From Fructobacillus apis (GTDB lineage: Bacteria; Bacillota; Bacilli; Lactobacillales; Lactobacillaceae), in assembly GCF_023893635.1 (NCBI RefSeq), contig NZ_JAMWYK010000001.1, positions 124,001 through 188,000 of the forward strand: a DNA stretch of 64,000 nt, given 5' to 3'. How positions within the stretch are numbered: position 1 is the stretch's first letter; the number at the start of each line of letters is the position of its first letter. A program made the position numbers and the translations under genes. Below the pieces are notes generated by a model. The model worked only from the letters and a program-made list of their open reading frames with translations. It searched no databases and was not told the DNA's origin. Shown here in pieces: positions 1 through 8,908 of this stretch.

Positions 1-2200
1 TAGCAAAGCGACTCTCCGCCTTCCCTGCCACACTCAACTTGCCGTCTTCCAGCACGATTTCCTCGTAGTCGCCTTCCGACAGCTGGGCCAGGTACGCGGA
101 ACCCTGTACCAGCACCTCGTCCGACAGGCGGTCCTGCTTTCCTAAGAACGCCTGGTTCACGACCGGCACGAGCAAACGCTTCGCCAGGTAATCCGTGAAG
201 CCGTCCTTCATGTAGGCCATCTGGTTCTCCATCTTTTGATCCACGGCCGAAAGACTCTCGTCCCCAGCCAGGGAATTGAGCTCCACACGAGCGTCCTCCA
301 ATTGATTCTGGAGTGCGTCCTGCTTTTTCTTTTCAGCCTGTAAGTCGGTCTCTTTGCTTGCCAAAGTCTCGTTCAAACGAGCGTCAACTTTTTGGGTATC
401 CCCTTGGCATTCCTTTTCGATGGCCTGGACCTTTTCCCAAAGCGCCTCACCAACCTGGTCGCGCGCGGCATTTTCGCGGTCCTTCGACCGTTGCATCTGA
501 CGTTGCTGTACTGAAAAGGCCTTGAAGTCGTCCAAGGTCTCGAAACCAAAGCGGTTCAAGTTCAGCGCCAAACGCTTCTGCGCGTCTCCTTGCTTCTGGT
601 ACAAGTCAGCCTGCTGTGTCGTCGCTTCATCCAGACGAACGAAGGTGCGGTTTTGCCCCTCGCTCTCCTCCTGGGCCAAGTACTGCTGGACCACTTGCAG
701 AATCCGTTGGCTAGACTCGCCTTGGATGGCTTCGGCCTGGGCTTTCTGTCCAGCCGCTACCATGGCGTTTAAGACGGACTGCGTGAGCGTCTGCTGCTGC
801 TCGCTTGTTTCGCGTCGTTCGTGACGCTTGGCGACAATGGCTTGCAACTCAGCCTGCTTTTCAAAGACCTCTTCCTTCGTGAGTGGCGCAAAGCGGTCGA
901 GTATGTCCTTGGCACGCTTGTTCTCCAAGGTAAAGTGCGCGGCCACGGCGATGAAAGCGCAGCTTAACACGAGACCGAAGGCTAAGGAGAGCACGAAGCC
1001 GGCTGCGGCAACCAAGGCAGTAATAACCATCGGCCAGACACCGTTTCGGCTTTTGTCTAAAATGAGTTCCTCACGTCGGCTGAGGGGTTCCGGAATATGA
1101 CCACCAAAGGTTTCCTCCGCCTGGCTAAGTTCCTGATTCAGCGTGAACAAGCGGTCCAAGTTTTGTGATAGGGCCTTGCACTTCTGCTTCAAGTCGCTGG
1201 TGTTCCTCTTCCCCTCGTTTGCTTTGAGTTGGGCTTGAAGTGTTGCGAGATCCTTGCCGTTTTTCTCGATTTGCTCGGACAGCCACTTCAGCTCGGATTC
1301 GATGTTGATGGCTTCCTCTAAGGCGGGCTGCCAGTCTTGGTCGGCCAGCTGTGCGGCTTGAACCGTAAAATTGGCAGGGCTAGCCGTGGCGGCCGGGTTT
1401 TCTGACGCGTTTGGAGCGTCCTCCGACTGCTCGGAGCGGTTCTGTTTGTATATGGCCCAGGCCTTCTTGAGTTCGAGGCTTGCCTGGTAGTCGGCCTGTC
1501 TTTTAGCAACGGCCTGCTTGGCTGCGTTTTGCTTCTCGCTGACTGAAAGCACTGCCTGCTCGGCACGGCGATAGTCGGCCAATCCGGACTGCTTCTGCTT
1601 TCTCTCGTTTTCGAGTCGGCCGTAGTCCTTGATGGCGAGGTTCAATTCGCGCTTACTGGTGACACTTTTTCCGAAGCGTTTAGCGGCTTCTTTGTCATGC
1701 CCTTGCGCCCAGTTCAAGAAGCGTTGGGCCTGCGGTTTCGTGAAGGACAAAAGCGTTTGCTCTAAGTCAACCTCGGTCAGTCGCTGGACTTCGCCCAGCT
1801 CGACCTCGTTAAAGGAGTAAATGTTTTGGTAATCCTCTTTTGTTAGCGGGGAGAAGAGGTCGTTCAGGAATTTCTCAGGGTTTGGCATGTCCATTCCCGT
1901 TTCCCTTTCGGTCACGGAAAGCTTGGATTGCACGCGACCCATCCGTGTGATGCGGAAGGCACCCTTTTGACAGTCGATGTCAACAAAACCTCCGTACTTA
2001 GCGCCGGAACGTGGCTCGTACAGTTGGACGTTGGCTTTTCCTCCCGTTGGAAAACCAAAGAAAACCCCGAGTACGAAGTCTTTCAACGTGGACTTTCCCG
2101 CCTCGTTTTGTCCGTAAAAGACCTGCCAGTCCTCTAAGTCGGTAAAGGTCACGTTGGACCATTTCCCGAAACCGGAAATCGTTATCTGCTTAATCTTCAT
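1..2200 (-). CDS. yhaN: YhaN-like AAA/SMC-type ATPase, partial (C-terminus outside window)
   Basis: Large SMC/SbcC-like ATPase expected to work with the metallophosphoesterase encoded just upstream as an SbcCD-type DNA repair nuclease. The frame is open from an ATG at 2200 to base 1, giving about 733 residues. The start reads MKIKQITISGFGKW, and a Walker A motif (GQNEAGKST) follows near residue 31. Long Gln/Glu/Lys/Ala-rich coiled coil follows, interrupted near residues 380-420 by a strongly hydrophobic double segment, as in the YhaN group. The Walker B/signature end lies beyond the window. The start overlaps the stop of the upstream gene by 11 bases, so translation is probably coupled. The family call rests on architecture and partner; the exact orthologue is less certain. 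Confidence 0.85.
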   Translation of the reverse strand, partial: MKIKQITISGFGKWSNVTFTDLEDWQVFYGQNEAGKSTLKDFVLGVFFGFPTGGKANVQLYEPRSGAKYGGFVDIDCQKGAFRITRMGRVQSKLSVTERETGMDMPNPEKFLNDLFSPLTKEDYQNIYSFNEVELGEVQRLTEVDLEQTLLSFTKPQAQRFLNWAQGHDKEAAKRFGKSVTSKRELNLAIKDYGRLENERKQKQSGLADYRRAEQAVLSVSEKQNAAKQAVAKRQADYQASLELKKAWAIYKQNRSEQSEDAPNASENPAATASPANFTVQAAQLADQDWQPALEEAINIESELKWLSEQIEKNGKDLATLQAQLKANEGKRNTSDLKQKCKALSQNLDRLFTLNQELSQAEETFGGHIPEPLSRREELILDKSRNGVWPMVITALVAAAGFVLSLAFGLVLSCAFIAVAAHFTLENKRAKDILDRFAPLTKEEVFEKQAELQAIVAKRHERRETSEQQQTLTQSVLNAMVAAGQKAQAEAIQGESSQRILQVVQQYLAQEESEGQNRTFVRLDEATTQQADLYQKQGDAQKRLALNLNRFGFETLDDFKAFSVQQRQMQRSKDRENAARDQVGEALWEKVQAIEKECQGDTQKVDARLNETLASKETDLQAEKKKQDALQNQLEDARVELNSLAGDESLSAVDQKMENQMAYMKDGFTDYLAKRLLVPVVNQAFLGKQDRLSDEVLVQGSAYLAQLSEGDYEEIVLEDGKLSVAGKAESRFA

Positions 2201-3371
2201 GACCTTCACCTCCTTCCAACAGGACCGTTAGGCGGTCTTTAATCGCTTTCTTCCCTTCGTTGCTTAAGAAGTACTGGCGTAATTCAAGGGGCACCTGATT
2301 GGTCAACAGCGCCGCCAATACATCGTCTTCTTGTAAGACGTCCTGAACGGCCTCGTCGAATGACATCGAGGCAAAGGCCGGCTTTTCGGTCTTTTGTTCA
2401 TGTACCACGCTCACGTTGACCGGCCAGACCGGATGAGCGAAGTTCAGGCTTTGAACCTGCTCTAAAAGCTGGCCCTTGGCGTCGGCTGAGTGCAAGTCAT
2501 CCCCGACTTCTCCCGTCATCGCAACCGACAGTAAGGTTGGCTGATCTGTCCCGGCGTTTTTAAGCCTTGAGACCAAGGCGTCAAAGGATGGTACGTCCTC
2601 GTATTCGACCTTGTCCCAGAGCACCTGCGTGAAGTCCAAAAACGTTGGCGTTAGCTCGCCTTGGTCGCTCGTCTGCACGAGGTAGCAGCCCTTCTGCCCA
2701 AGCTCCTTGCGGTTGAGTCCTTGCAAATTACCGGAGTAGGCAATGAAGGGCTTTTCGTGCAGGATTTCTCGTTGGTGGATGTGACCAAGCGCCCAGTAGT
2801 CATAGCCCTTTTGGAGCATGTCTTGAAGCGAAAAGGCCGCGTATTGATCCCGGCCGGCCTGGCCAAGGGAGCCGTGGTAGAGTCCGATCTGGTAGTCAAC
2901 GTTGGCCGCACGCATGGGATAGGTGGAAAGCCGGTCCGTCTTTTCCATGCGGTCAGCATAAGAAAAACCAGTAAAGGCCACCTTCTCGCCCGCACGGGAT
3001 GCCAACACGACCGTCTCCACTTCGTTTCCAAACACGTGCACGTTTTCCGGCCATGACCGTCCCTGCTCGTTTTGCGCTTGGTAGTCGTGGTTTCCGTATG
3101 ACAAAAGCACCTGGATGCCCGCCTCGTCCAAGTCCAAAAAAGCCTGGCTCAAGGTTGCCTCAATCTTTGCCGAGTTCCCCGAACCGTGCAACAAATCCCC
3201 CGGAAAAACCACGAAGTCCACCCGGCGTTCGATGGCGCTGTTCACCATCGCCCGAAAGGCGTCGTAGGTCGCGTTCAGCACGGCCTTTTCAAATTTCTTA
3301 TTCAATTGCCGGCTCAAACCAGAAAAGGGATTGCCCAGGTGGACGTCCCCCGCGTGAAGAAATGAAACCAT
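2190..3371 (-). CDS. yhaO: YhaO-like metallophosphoesterase DNA nuclease
   Basis: Calcineurin-like phosphoesterase of the SbcD/YhaO family, the likely nuclease subunit paired with the ATPase gene that overlaps its 3' end. The metal-binding motifs occur in order: GDVHLG near the N-terminus, FPGDLLHG, YGNHDY, YHGSLG and LGHIHQ. The last 150 residues form the extra C-terminal region expected of this family. I start the gene at 3371 because AGGAGG lies 5 bases upstream there; the longer reading from 3410 has no ribosome site. Length is 393 residues. A promoter (TTGTCA, 16 bases, TATAAT) sits at 3409-3436, directly downstream of the preceding operon's terminator. Confidence 0.88.
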   Translation of the reverse strand: MVSFLHAGDVHLGNPFSGLSRQLNKKFEKAVLNATYDAFRAMVNSAIERRVDFVVFPGDLLHGSGNSAKIEATLSQAFLDLDEAGIQVLLSYGNHDYQAQNEQGRSWPENVHVFGNEVETVVLASRAGEKVAFTGFSYADRMEKTDRLSTYPMRAANVDYQIGLYHGSLGQAGRDQYAAFSLQDMLQKGYDYWALGHIHQREILHEKPFIAYSGNLQGLNRKELGQKGCYLVQTSDQGELTPTFLDFTQVLWDKVEYEDVPSFDALVSRLKNAGTDQPTLLSVAMTGEVGDDLHSADAKGQLLEQVQSLNFAHPVWPVNVSVVHEQKTEKPAFASMSFDEAVQDVLQEDDVLAALLTNQVPLELRQYFLSNEGKKAIKDRLTVLLEGGEGHED

Positions 3372-3408
3372 TTGTGCCTCCTCTTGCAAACAGGTGTTCG
3401 TATCCTTC

Positions 3409-3436
3409 ATTATACTAGAAGCACTCTTTTTGACAA
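3409..3436 (-). promoter_or_regulatory. Promoter of the yhaO-yhaN pair
   Basis: On the minus strand a TTGTCA -35 box (3431-3436) is followed by 16 bases and a perfect TATAAT (3409-3414), about 38 bases upstream of the yhaO start. Confidence 0.65.
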
Positions 3437-3440
3437 CGAA

Positions 3441-3467
3441 AAAACGACCCGATTATCGAGTCGTTTT
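3441..3467 (-). terminator. Intrinsic terminator of the pyrR-car operon
   Basis: AACGACTCG / CGGGTCGTT-type hairpin with a T-run on the minus strand, just after the last gene (stop at 3474) of the rluD-pyrR-car unit. Confidence 0.7.
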
Positions 3468-3473
3468 CATCAA

Positions 3474-3755
3474 TTAAATCTTATCGTTTAGGTCCATCGT
3501 TTCCTTCGTGAAACGCCCCATCGGTGTGTAATCATGCCGGTCTTTAAACGCTAACTTTTCAACCGAAACGAGCACCACCTTCTGGTTTTGCTCCGTCAAG
3601 AAAATCTGGCCGGGCTTTCCAAGCTTTCCCTTGGTATGTTTCCCGATTCGCCAGGGATGAACCTTGGCGCCCTCTTCCACGACCGCCTTCCCCGAGGCAT
3701 CCTCGCGGACCGGCAGACCGTTTAAAATGGCCGTGTCGTACTTATCCTTTGCCAT
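3474..3755 (-). CDS. Small basic protein of unknown function, last gene of the pyrR-car operon
   Basis: 93 residues, not recognised. It starts MAKDKYDTAILNG and is rich in Lys and Gly, with no membrane segment or signal peptide. Its ATG follows the stop codon of the CarB-like gene immediately, and its GGAGGA ribosome site lies inside the last codons of that gene, so the two are translationally linked. A terminator follows at 3441-3467. Position suggests a role linked to the CarA/CarB-like pair, but nothing in the sequence gives a function. Confidence 0.75.
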   Translation of the reverse strand: MAKDKYDTAILNGLPVREDASGKAVVEEGAKVHPWRIGKHTKGKLGKPGQIFLTEQNQKVVLVSVEKLAFKDRHDYTPMGRFTKETMDLNDKI

Positions 3756-6275
3756 TTAGTCCTCCTTTTGAAGGCGGACGATCTTGGCCCCCATCTCAAA
3801 GCGGGTCGAATCAATCTCCCCCTCCGGCTTCAAGTGCAAGTCGAAGTCCGTGCGGTCGGAGACCATGGCGTATTCACCGTCCTTCAGCTGTGGCATGTGG
3901 GCCACCAAGGCCTCCAGGTCTTCCGGCTTCAAACCACCACGCCATGAACGAATGACGAGGCGCACCAGTGACAAACCGAGCACCTTCGACAAGAAGGCAA
4001 TCTGACCGTATGGCATTGGTCGCAACCACGTGTCGACCGCGAAGTCTGGCAGGTCGACGCGCTTCGCCCAGCCGTCGCTTTCCGTCCGCCAGATTAACTG
4101 GAACATCCCAGGAGAACTGAGTTCAATGGCGTCCAAGTTGACGTCGGACACGTCCTCGTCAATTAAGCGGATTTCACCGTCCTGGTGTTCCGTCACAACG
4201 AGTGGGTACGCGTCCTTTCCATCGTAGAAGAAGTTCAGCGCAAATTCCGACTGGCCCTTTTCAGGTCCCGTTGGTTGGTGCTTATCCTTCGGCAAGACGA
4301 TGACGTTTTGGCCGAGCTCCTGCAAGGCCGCAATCAGCTTACGACGGTTACCAGGTACCAGAATGGCCTTCGGATGTTCCTGGTCAACAACGGCCATGAC
4401 ATCGGAGACTTCCAACGGCTCCAAGTACTGCTTGTCAGACAAGTGTGGCAACAGGGTCGCGTCGGCCGCGTTGTTATTCATGATGATGGTCTTGTAACCC
4501 AAAGCGCGGAGCTCGGACAAGGCAACGGTCACCATGTAACCGGCCGCTGATCCATCCCCCATCCGGAAGGCTCCGGAACCAATCAAGAGCATCGATTCGC
4601 TTGAAACCGGAACCGATTCGTTTTCTTCCTCAAAGGTCGCAAAGAACTGGTGGGCGTTTTCTGGGAACTCACCCGCAGAAGGTTCCAGGGCCTTGTAAGT
4701 CGGAATGATGTCCGCTTCCTTGGCCAGGTTTCGGATAGCCTGGAAGTCGGTCTGCCAGAAGCGGGCCAAGAGGCCGTCGGACAGACCAGACTTCTTCGCT
4801 TCAGCCAACACGGAAGGCGTTGGCCGTGCGTTCAAAATCTTTTGCTCAATGTCTAGAAGGTGGCCCAACTGGTAGAAGTAGAATTCATCAATCTTCGTGA
4901 GTTCGGCCAGTTCATCGACTTCGTAACCACGGCGAAGTGCCTCAATCAGCAAGAGCACCCGATTATCCTGTGGGTGAATCAACTGCTGGATGAGCTCGTC
5001 GTCGGTGATGCTTTTCATGTGCTTAGGTGAGAAGGAACGGTTGTTAAAGTGGGCGGCACGGATGGCCTTTTCCATGGCTTCCAGGAAGGTGCGACCGAAT
5101 CCTAAGGCGGATCCGACGGACTTCTGGATGGAAGAAAGCTTCCGATCCACTTTAACGTTGGCCGCTTCCAGGTCTCCAAAGGAGAAGACCGGCAGCTTAA
5201 CGGCGATGTGGTCCATCACGGGTTCCAGCATGGCGGTCTTTTCGTGGTAGGAATCAGGTAAGCGTACCTGATCAATGGTCCTGCCCATGGCCAACTGAGC
5301 GGCCACGAGCATCACGGGGTAACCCGTGAGCAAGGCCATTCGGTTGGTTAACTGGTTCAGGTAAGGCGACACCTTAATCACGTAGAGGTCACCCGTCTTT
5401 TCATCTAAGGCAAGCTGCACGTGAACGGGTCCTTGCACCTTCAAGATGTTGGCAACCAAGAAGGCCTGGGTCCGCATCTTCTGCAAGATTTGGTCTGAAA
5501 TCGTCAAGACCGGTGCCACGGAGAGTGAGTCAGAGGTGTGGATTCCGATTGGATCCATATCTTCTGACGCCCCGACCTGCAGGCAGTTTCCCGCTGAGTC
5601 GCGGAGCACCAGAAGCGACACTTCTTTCAGCCCGTTGATGGCCTTCGAAATAACGGCTTCCTTGGTCAAGGACTGGTCCAAGACACGGCCCACCACCTGT
5701 TCGAAGTCGTCTAAGCGTTTCACGATGCGTCGCGTCGTTCCCTGGGCGGGGTTGTGGGCTCGGACGAGCAGGGGCAACTCCAAGTCACGAAGGAGCTGGT
5801 TCGCTTCGTCCTGGCTCTTCACAATCGTGGCTTCCGGCATGTAGAGACCGGCTTCGACCAAGCGGTCGTATAAAGCCGTTGGCTCTGCCATCAAGGCAAC
5901 CGTCTGCTCAGGTAGCCCGAGGCTTTGTGGCTTTTTGCCGTCTTCCTCGCGCCACTCAAAGAGCACCTGTTGCCAAAGGCGAATCCCGCGGACACCAGCG
6001 AATGCTGGGACCACGGCGTCAATGTTATTTTCCTTGATGATGGCCTTGATGTTTTGAACCGTCAAGGTCGCCACGATGGTCTTGGCAAAGGCGGATTCAA
6101 GGGAGAGCGAGTACGGGTTGTCTTCGACGACGAAGAGCTCGTAGCCCTGCTTCTTTAGGATGGGCAGCGCCTGGTAGATGGCAGCGTCGTTTTCACCCTG
6201 CATTCCAAAATCGGTTTCGCCAGCCCCAAAAAAGAGCACTCGTTTAACTTGTTCTTCAGTTGTTCTTTTGTACAT
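3756..6275 (-). CDS. CarB-like protein, degenerate carbamoyl-phosphate synthase large subunit
   Basis: 839 residues against about 1,060 for CarB. Residues 1-345 follow the carboxyphosphate ATP-grasp domain, 345-550 the oligomerisation domain, and 560-839 a shrunken version of the second ATP-grasp half. Family motifs are gone: GxGPIxIGQ reads GAGETDFGM (17-25), GGQTALN reads FAGVRGI, the glycine loop reads AQGTTRRI, and the metal-ligand stretch EMNPR reads KVSPY (301-305), replacing the Glu and Asn ligands. Most of the second ATP-grasp domain and the whole C-terminal allosteric domain are missing. The frame is uninterrupted, and the ATG overlaps the CarA-like gene by 20 bases. I infer it cannot make carbamoyl phosphate; a structural or regulatory role is open. 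It could also be an early decaying gene. Confidence 0.8.
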   Translation of the reverse strand: MYKRTTEEQVKRVLFFGAGETDFGMQGENDAAIYQALPILKKQGYELFVVEDNPYSLSLESAFAKTIVATLTVQNIKAIIKENNIDAVVPAFAGVRGIRLWQQVLFEWREEDGKKPQSLGLPEQTVALMAEPTALYDRLVEAGLYMPEATIVKSQDEANQLLRDLELPLLVRAHNPAQGTTRRIVKRLDDFEQVVGRVLDQSLTKEAVISKAINGLKEVSLLVLRDSAGNCLQVGASEDMDPIGIHTSDSLSVAPVLTISDQILQKMRTQAFLVANILKVQGPVHVQLALDEKTGDLYVIKVSPYLNQLTNRMALLTGYPVMLVAAQLAMGRTIDQVRLPDSYHEKTAMLEPVMDHIAVKLPVFSFGDLEAANVKVDRKLSSIQKSVGSALGFGRTFLEAMEKAIRAAHFNNRSFSPKHMKSITDDELIQQLIHPQDNRVLLLIEALRRGYEVDELAELTKIDEFYFYQLGHLLDIEQKILNARPTPSVLAEAKKSGLSDGLLARFWQTDFQAIRNLAKEADIIPTYKALEPSAGEFPENAHQFFATFEEENESVPVSSESMLLIGSGAFRMGDGSAAGYMVTVALSELRALGYKTIIMNNNAADATLLPHLSDKQYLEPLEVSDVMAVVDQEHPKAILVPGNRRKLIAALQELGQNVIVLPKDKHQPTGPEKGQSEFALNFFYDGKDAYPLVVTEHQDGEIRLIDEDVSDVNLDAIELSSPGMFQLIWRTESDGWAKRVDLPDFAVDTWLRPMPYGQIAFLSKVLGLSLVRLVIRSWRGGLKPEDLEALVAHMPQLKDGEYAMVSDRTDFDLHLKPEGEIDSTRFEMGAKIVRLQKED

Positions 6276-7335
6276 AGTCGACTACCGTTTCGAAAAAGTC
6301 CAAGAAAACACGTTTTGCTTCTTCCGGTCCTGGTGCCCCGTCGGGGAAGAACTGGACGGAAAAGGCGGGGTATTCGCGGTGACGCAGTCCTTGAATGGAG
6401 TGGTCAATCAAATCCCGGTGTGTCACGAACAACTTCTTCGAGTCGAGTTCGTCGGGATCAACGACATACCCTCTACCCTGTCGGGCGTATATAATTTCTT
6501 TTGAGATAATTTCTTGAATGGGATGGTTCATGCCGTGGTATTCGGCTGGTAACGTTGCCAGAGCCGAGTTGTTGGCCAAGGCAAAGAGTTCGTGCCCCAG
6601 TCCGATGCCGAGCATGGGTACCTTGGTCTGTAAGACGCGTATCAAAGTCAAAACCGACTCCGGCAAGTCTTCTGGGTTCCCCGGACCGGTCGACAAAATG
6701 ATTCCGTCCGGATCCAAGGTCAGCACTTCATCCACCGACGTTGTGTAGGGCAGAACGGTGACATTGGCATCGTAGTCCCCCAGTACGCGGAGAATCCCGT
6801 GTTTCAACCCGAAATCAATGACGATGATGTGAAAACCACGACCAGGGTTAGCGTAGGCCTTTGGCGTGGCGGTGTTTTGCACCTGCTTGTTGGTCAAGAC
6901 CGTGGCGGCCAGCTGATCTCTTGCGTGGTCGTCCACCACGTCAACAATCGTGGCCTTCTGGGAGCCCGTTTCACGTAGGTGGCGAATCAGCTTTCTTGTG
7001 TCCACCTGAGCCAATCCCGGAATATTATGTTGTTGTAAGAAGCGGTCTAGGTTCATCCGGCGCTGGCGGTTGGTCGAAACCTCGGCCAGGTCGTGGACAA
7101 TCATCCCCCGAATCTTTGGGTTGATGGATTCGTATGCTTCCGCGTGAATGCCATCCGCGCCCACAACGGGCATGGCAAAAACAATCATCTGCCCGTCGTA
7201 AATGGGGTTTGTTATGGTTTCTTGATAGCCGGAGCTGGCGGTATCAAAAATGATTTCACCAAAGGTCGTGGCTGGTGCCCCAAACCCTTGGCCGGAAAAG
7301 ACCGTCCCGTCTTCTAAAATCAGGTGCCGTTCCAT
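6256..7335 (-). CDS. CarA-like protein lacking the glutaminase triad
   Basis: 359 residues, normal length for the carbamoyl-phosphate synthase small subunit, with both CarA domains. The N-terminal part (GEIIFDTASSGYQETITNP) and the class I amidotransferase fold (IDFGLKHGILR, STGPGNPEDL) are recognisable. The active site is not: GICLGHQ reads GIGLGHE, so the nucleophilic Cys is Gly245 (codon at 6601-6603) and the oxyanion-side Gln is Glu249. The HPE catalytic pair reads FPD (Phe330, Asp332), and QNHGF reads QGRGY. Glutamine hydrolysis should be impossible. GuaA in the same window keeps its Cys, His and Glu, so this is not a general sequence-quality effect. It lies between pyrR and the CarB-like gene and overlaps the latter. 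Confidence 0.85.
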   Translation of the reverse strand: MERHLILEDGTVFSGQGFGAPATTFGEIIFDTASSGYQETITNPIYDGQMIVFAMPVVGADGIHAEAYESINPKIRGMIVHDLAEVSTNRQRRMNLDRFLQQHNIPGLAQVDTRKLIRHLRETGSQKATIVDVVDDHARDQLAATVLTNKQVQNTATPKAYANPGRGFHIIVIDFGLKHGILRVLGDYDANVTVLPYTTSVDEVLTLDPDGIILSTGPGNPEDLPESVLTLIRVLQTKVPMLGIGLGHELFALANNSALATLPAEYHGMNHPIQEIISKEIIYARQGRGYVVDPDELDSKKLFVTHRDLIDHSIQGLRHREYPAFSVQFFPDGAPGPEEAKRVFLDFFETVVDYVQKNN

Positions 7336-7377
7336 CGATTACCTCGTTAACAAGTGCTTCAAACAGCCTTTTACTGC

Positions 7378-7905
7378 TTAGTGAACAATTTCAACGCCGT
7401 CTTCGCCGTCGATTTCATCCACCATCACTTGAATCTTTTCGTTTTGGGCCGTTGGGATGTTCTTTCCAACGAAGTCCGCGCGAATTGGGAGTTCACGGTG
7501 GCCACGGTCAATCAAGACGGCCAACGTGATGGTCTTCGGACGACCAATCTGAATCAGAGCGTCCAAGGCCGCACGGGTTGTACGACCAGTAAAGAGCACG
7601 TCGTCAACCAAGACGATGTTTTGGTCCACGATGTTCAAGCGTTCTTCTTCGTTCAAGCCAAGTTGCGTGTTCTGGTCCAGACGGTCGTCACGGTAATCCG
7701 TGATGTCGATGGCCATCACTGGAATCTTTTCGCCTTCCAATTGTTCCAAACGGTCCGCGATGCGGTGGGCCAAGTATTCCCCACGGGTCTTAACCCCAAC
7801 CAAAATCAAGTTCTGGCCGCCCTTGTTGTGTTCCAAAATTTCGTACGTAATCCGTGTCAAAGCACGTTGCATGGAAGCTTGGTCCAATACCACTTTGTTT
7901 GCCAT
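7378..7905 (-). CDS. pyrR: Bifunctional pyr operon regulator / uracil phosphoribosyltransferase PyrR
   Basis: PyrR binds pyr mRNA leaders in response to UMP/UTP and often has uracil phosphoribosyltransferase activity. The PRPP-binding signature is intact ([18 protein letters not shown], around residues 95-112), and the Arg-rich RNA-binding region is present ([17 protein letters not shown]). I place the start at the ATG at 7905 ([12 protein letters not shown]), preceded by AAAGGAAA; the 18 extra codons upstream have no ribosome site. Length is 175 residues, typical. It follows rluD and precedes the CarA-like gene. A GGCGAC-ttc-GTCGCC hairpin lies in the 67-base gap after rluD; I cannot tell whether it is a PyrR target. 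Confidence 0.93.
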   Translation of the reverse strand: MANKVVLDQASMQRALTRITYEILEHNKGGQNLILVGVKTRGEYLAHRIADRLEQLEGEKIPVMAIDITDYRDDRLDQNTQLGLNEEERLNIVDQNIVLVDDVLFTGRTTRAALDALIQIGRPKTITLAVLIDRGHRELPIRADFVGKNIPTAQNEKIQVMVDEIDGEDGVEIVH

Positions 7906-7972
7906 GTCGTTTCCTTTCAAGCCTGTCGTTTTAAGGCGACGAAGTCGCCGTTTTTCCATTAGTAAAAGCGAC

Positions 7973-8908
7973 TTAATTGTCGTCTTTCTTTAATTTCAAA
8001 TCGTCAATTGCATCCAAAACGCGTTGGAATGTCTTTGGTAAGTCGGAGTCAAAAGTCAAACGCTCCCCCGACGTCGGCTGTGTCAGCACCAATGTCTTGG
8101 CGTGCAGCAGCTGTCCCTTCAAGCGAATTCCAGCGATTTCGGCCTGGTGCCCGTAAGTCGGATCACCGACCACCGGATGACCGATGTACTGCATGTGCAC
8201 ACGAATCTGGTGCGTGCGGCCCGTTTCAAGCGCCAACTTCAACAGCGTGTAACCCATGTAGCGTTCCACAACCTCAAAGTGCGTGACGGCCTCGCGACCG
8301 CCGGCCACAACCGCCTGCTTCTTGCGGTCCTTTGGATGCCGGTCAATCGGTGCGTCGACCGTTCCGTTCTGCTCCTTGAATTCACCCTTCACCAAAGCGT
8401 AGTAGTAACGCTCTGTCTTGTGTTCCTTCAATTCAGCGGCCAGGGCCTTGTGCGCCTTGTCGTTTTTAGCCACCATGAGCAAGCCCGACGTATCGCGGTC
8501 GATTCGGTGAACGATTCCAGGACGGAACTCCCCGTTAATCGTTGAAAGCGGCGCGTGGTACAACAGCGCGTTCACCAAGGTTCCGGTTGCGTGTCCGGCT
8601 GCCGGATGCACGACCATTCCCTGTGGCTTGTTCACCACGAGCAAGTCGTCGTCCTCGTAGACTACGTCGAGCGGAATGTTTTCTGCTTCGAGCTTTTCCA
8701 CTTCCTTGGTTTCCGGCACTTGGATGGTGACCGTGTCGCCTTCCTTTGCCTTGTAAGAACGCTTGACCGCCGTGCCGTTCACGACAACCAAGCCGTCCTT
8801 GATCCAAGCAGCCAAGGTTGAACGTGACTGTTCGAGCCCGGATGCTGCCAAGGCCGCATCGATTCGCTTGCCGCCTTCTTTAATTGTCAATTCAATGGTT
8901 TCAGCCAT
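7973..8908 (-). CDS. rluD: RluD-family 23S rRNA pseudouridine synthase
   Basis: Converts uridines in large-subunit rRNA to pseudouridine. It has an N-terminal S4 RNA-binding domain (about residues 12-75, [18 protein letters not shown]), then the RluA-type catalytic domain with [13 protein letters not shown] and the catalytic Asp motif [20 protein letters not shown] and HARTL-like HAKTL follow near the C-terminus. It is 311 residues, normal for the family. The start overlaps the end of the EbsA-like gene by 8 bases. In many lactobacilli rluD is followed by pyrR, as here. Confidence 0.93.
   Translation of the reverse strand: MAETIELTIKEGGKRIDAALAASGLEQSRSTLAAWIKDGLVVVNGTAVKRSYKAKEGDTVTIQVPETKEVEKLEAENIPLDVVYEDDDLLVVNKPQGMVVHPAAGHATGTLVNALLYHAPLSTINGEFRPGIVHRIDRDTSGLLMVAKNDKAHKALAAELKEHKTERYYYALVKGEFKEQNGTVDAPIDRHPKDRKKQAVVAGGREAVTHFEVVERYMGYTLLKLALETGRTHQIRVHMQYIGHPVVGDPTYGHQAEIAGIRLKGQLLHAKTLVLTQPTSGERLTFDSDLPKTFQRVLDAIDDLKLKKDDN

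Noticed and set aside
7906-7972. PyrR-responsive attenuator between rluD and pyrR
   Set aside because: The gap holds one GGCGAC/GTCGCC hairpin, but a T-run suitable for termination lies only on the + strand and no clear PyrR-binding loop is present.
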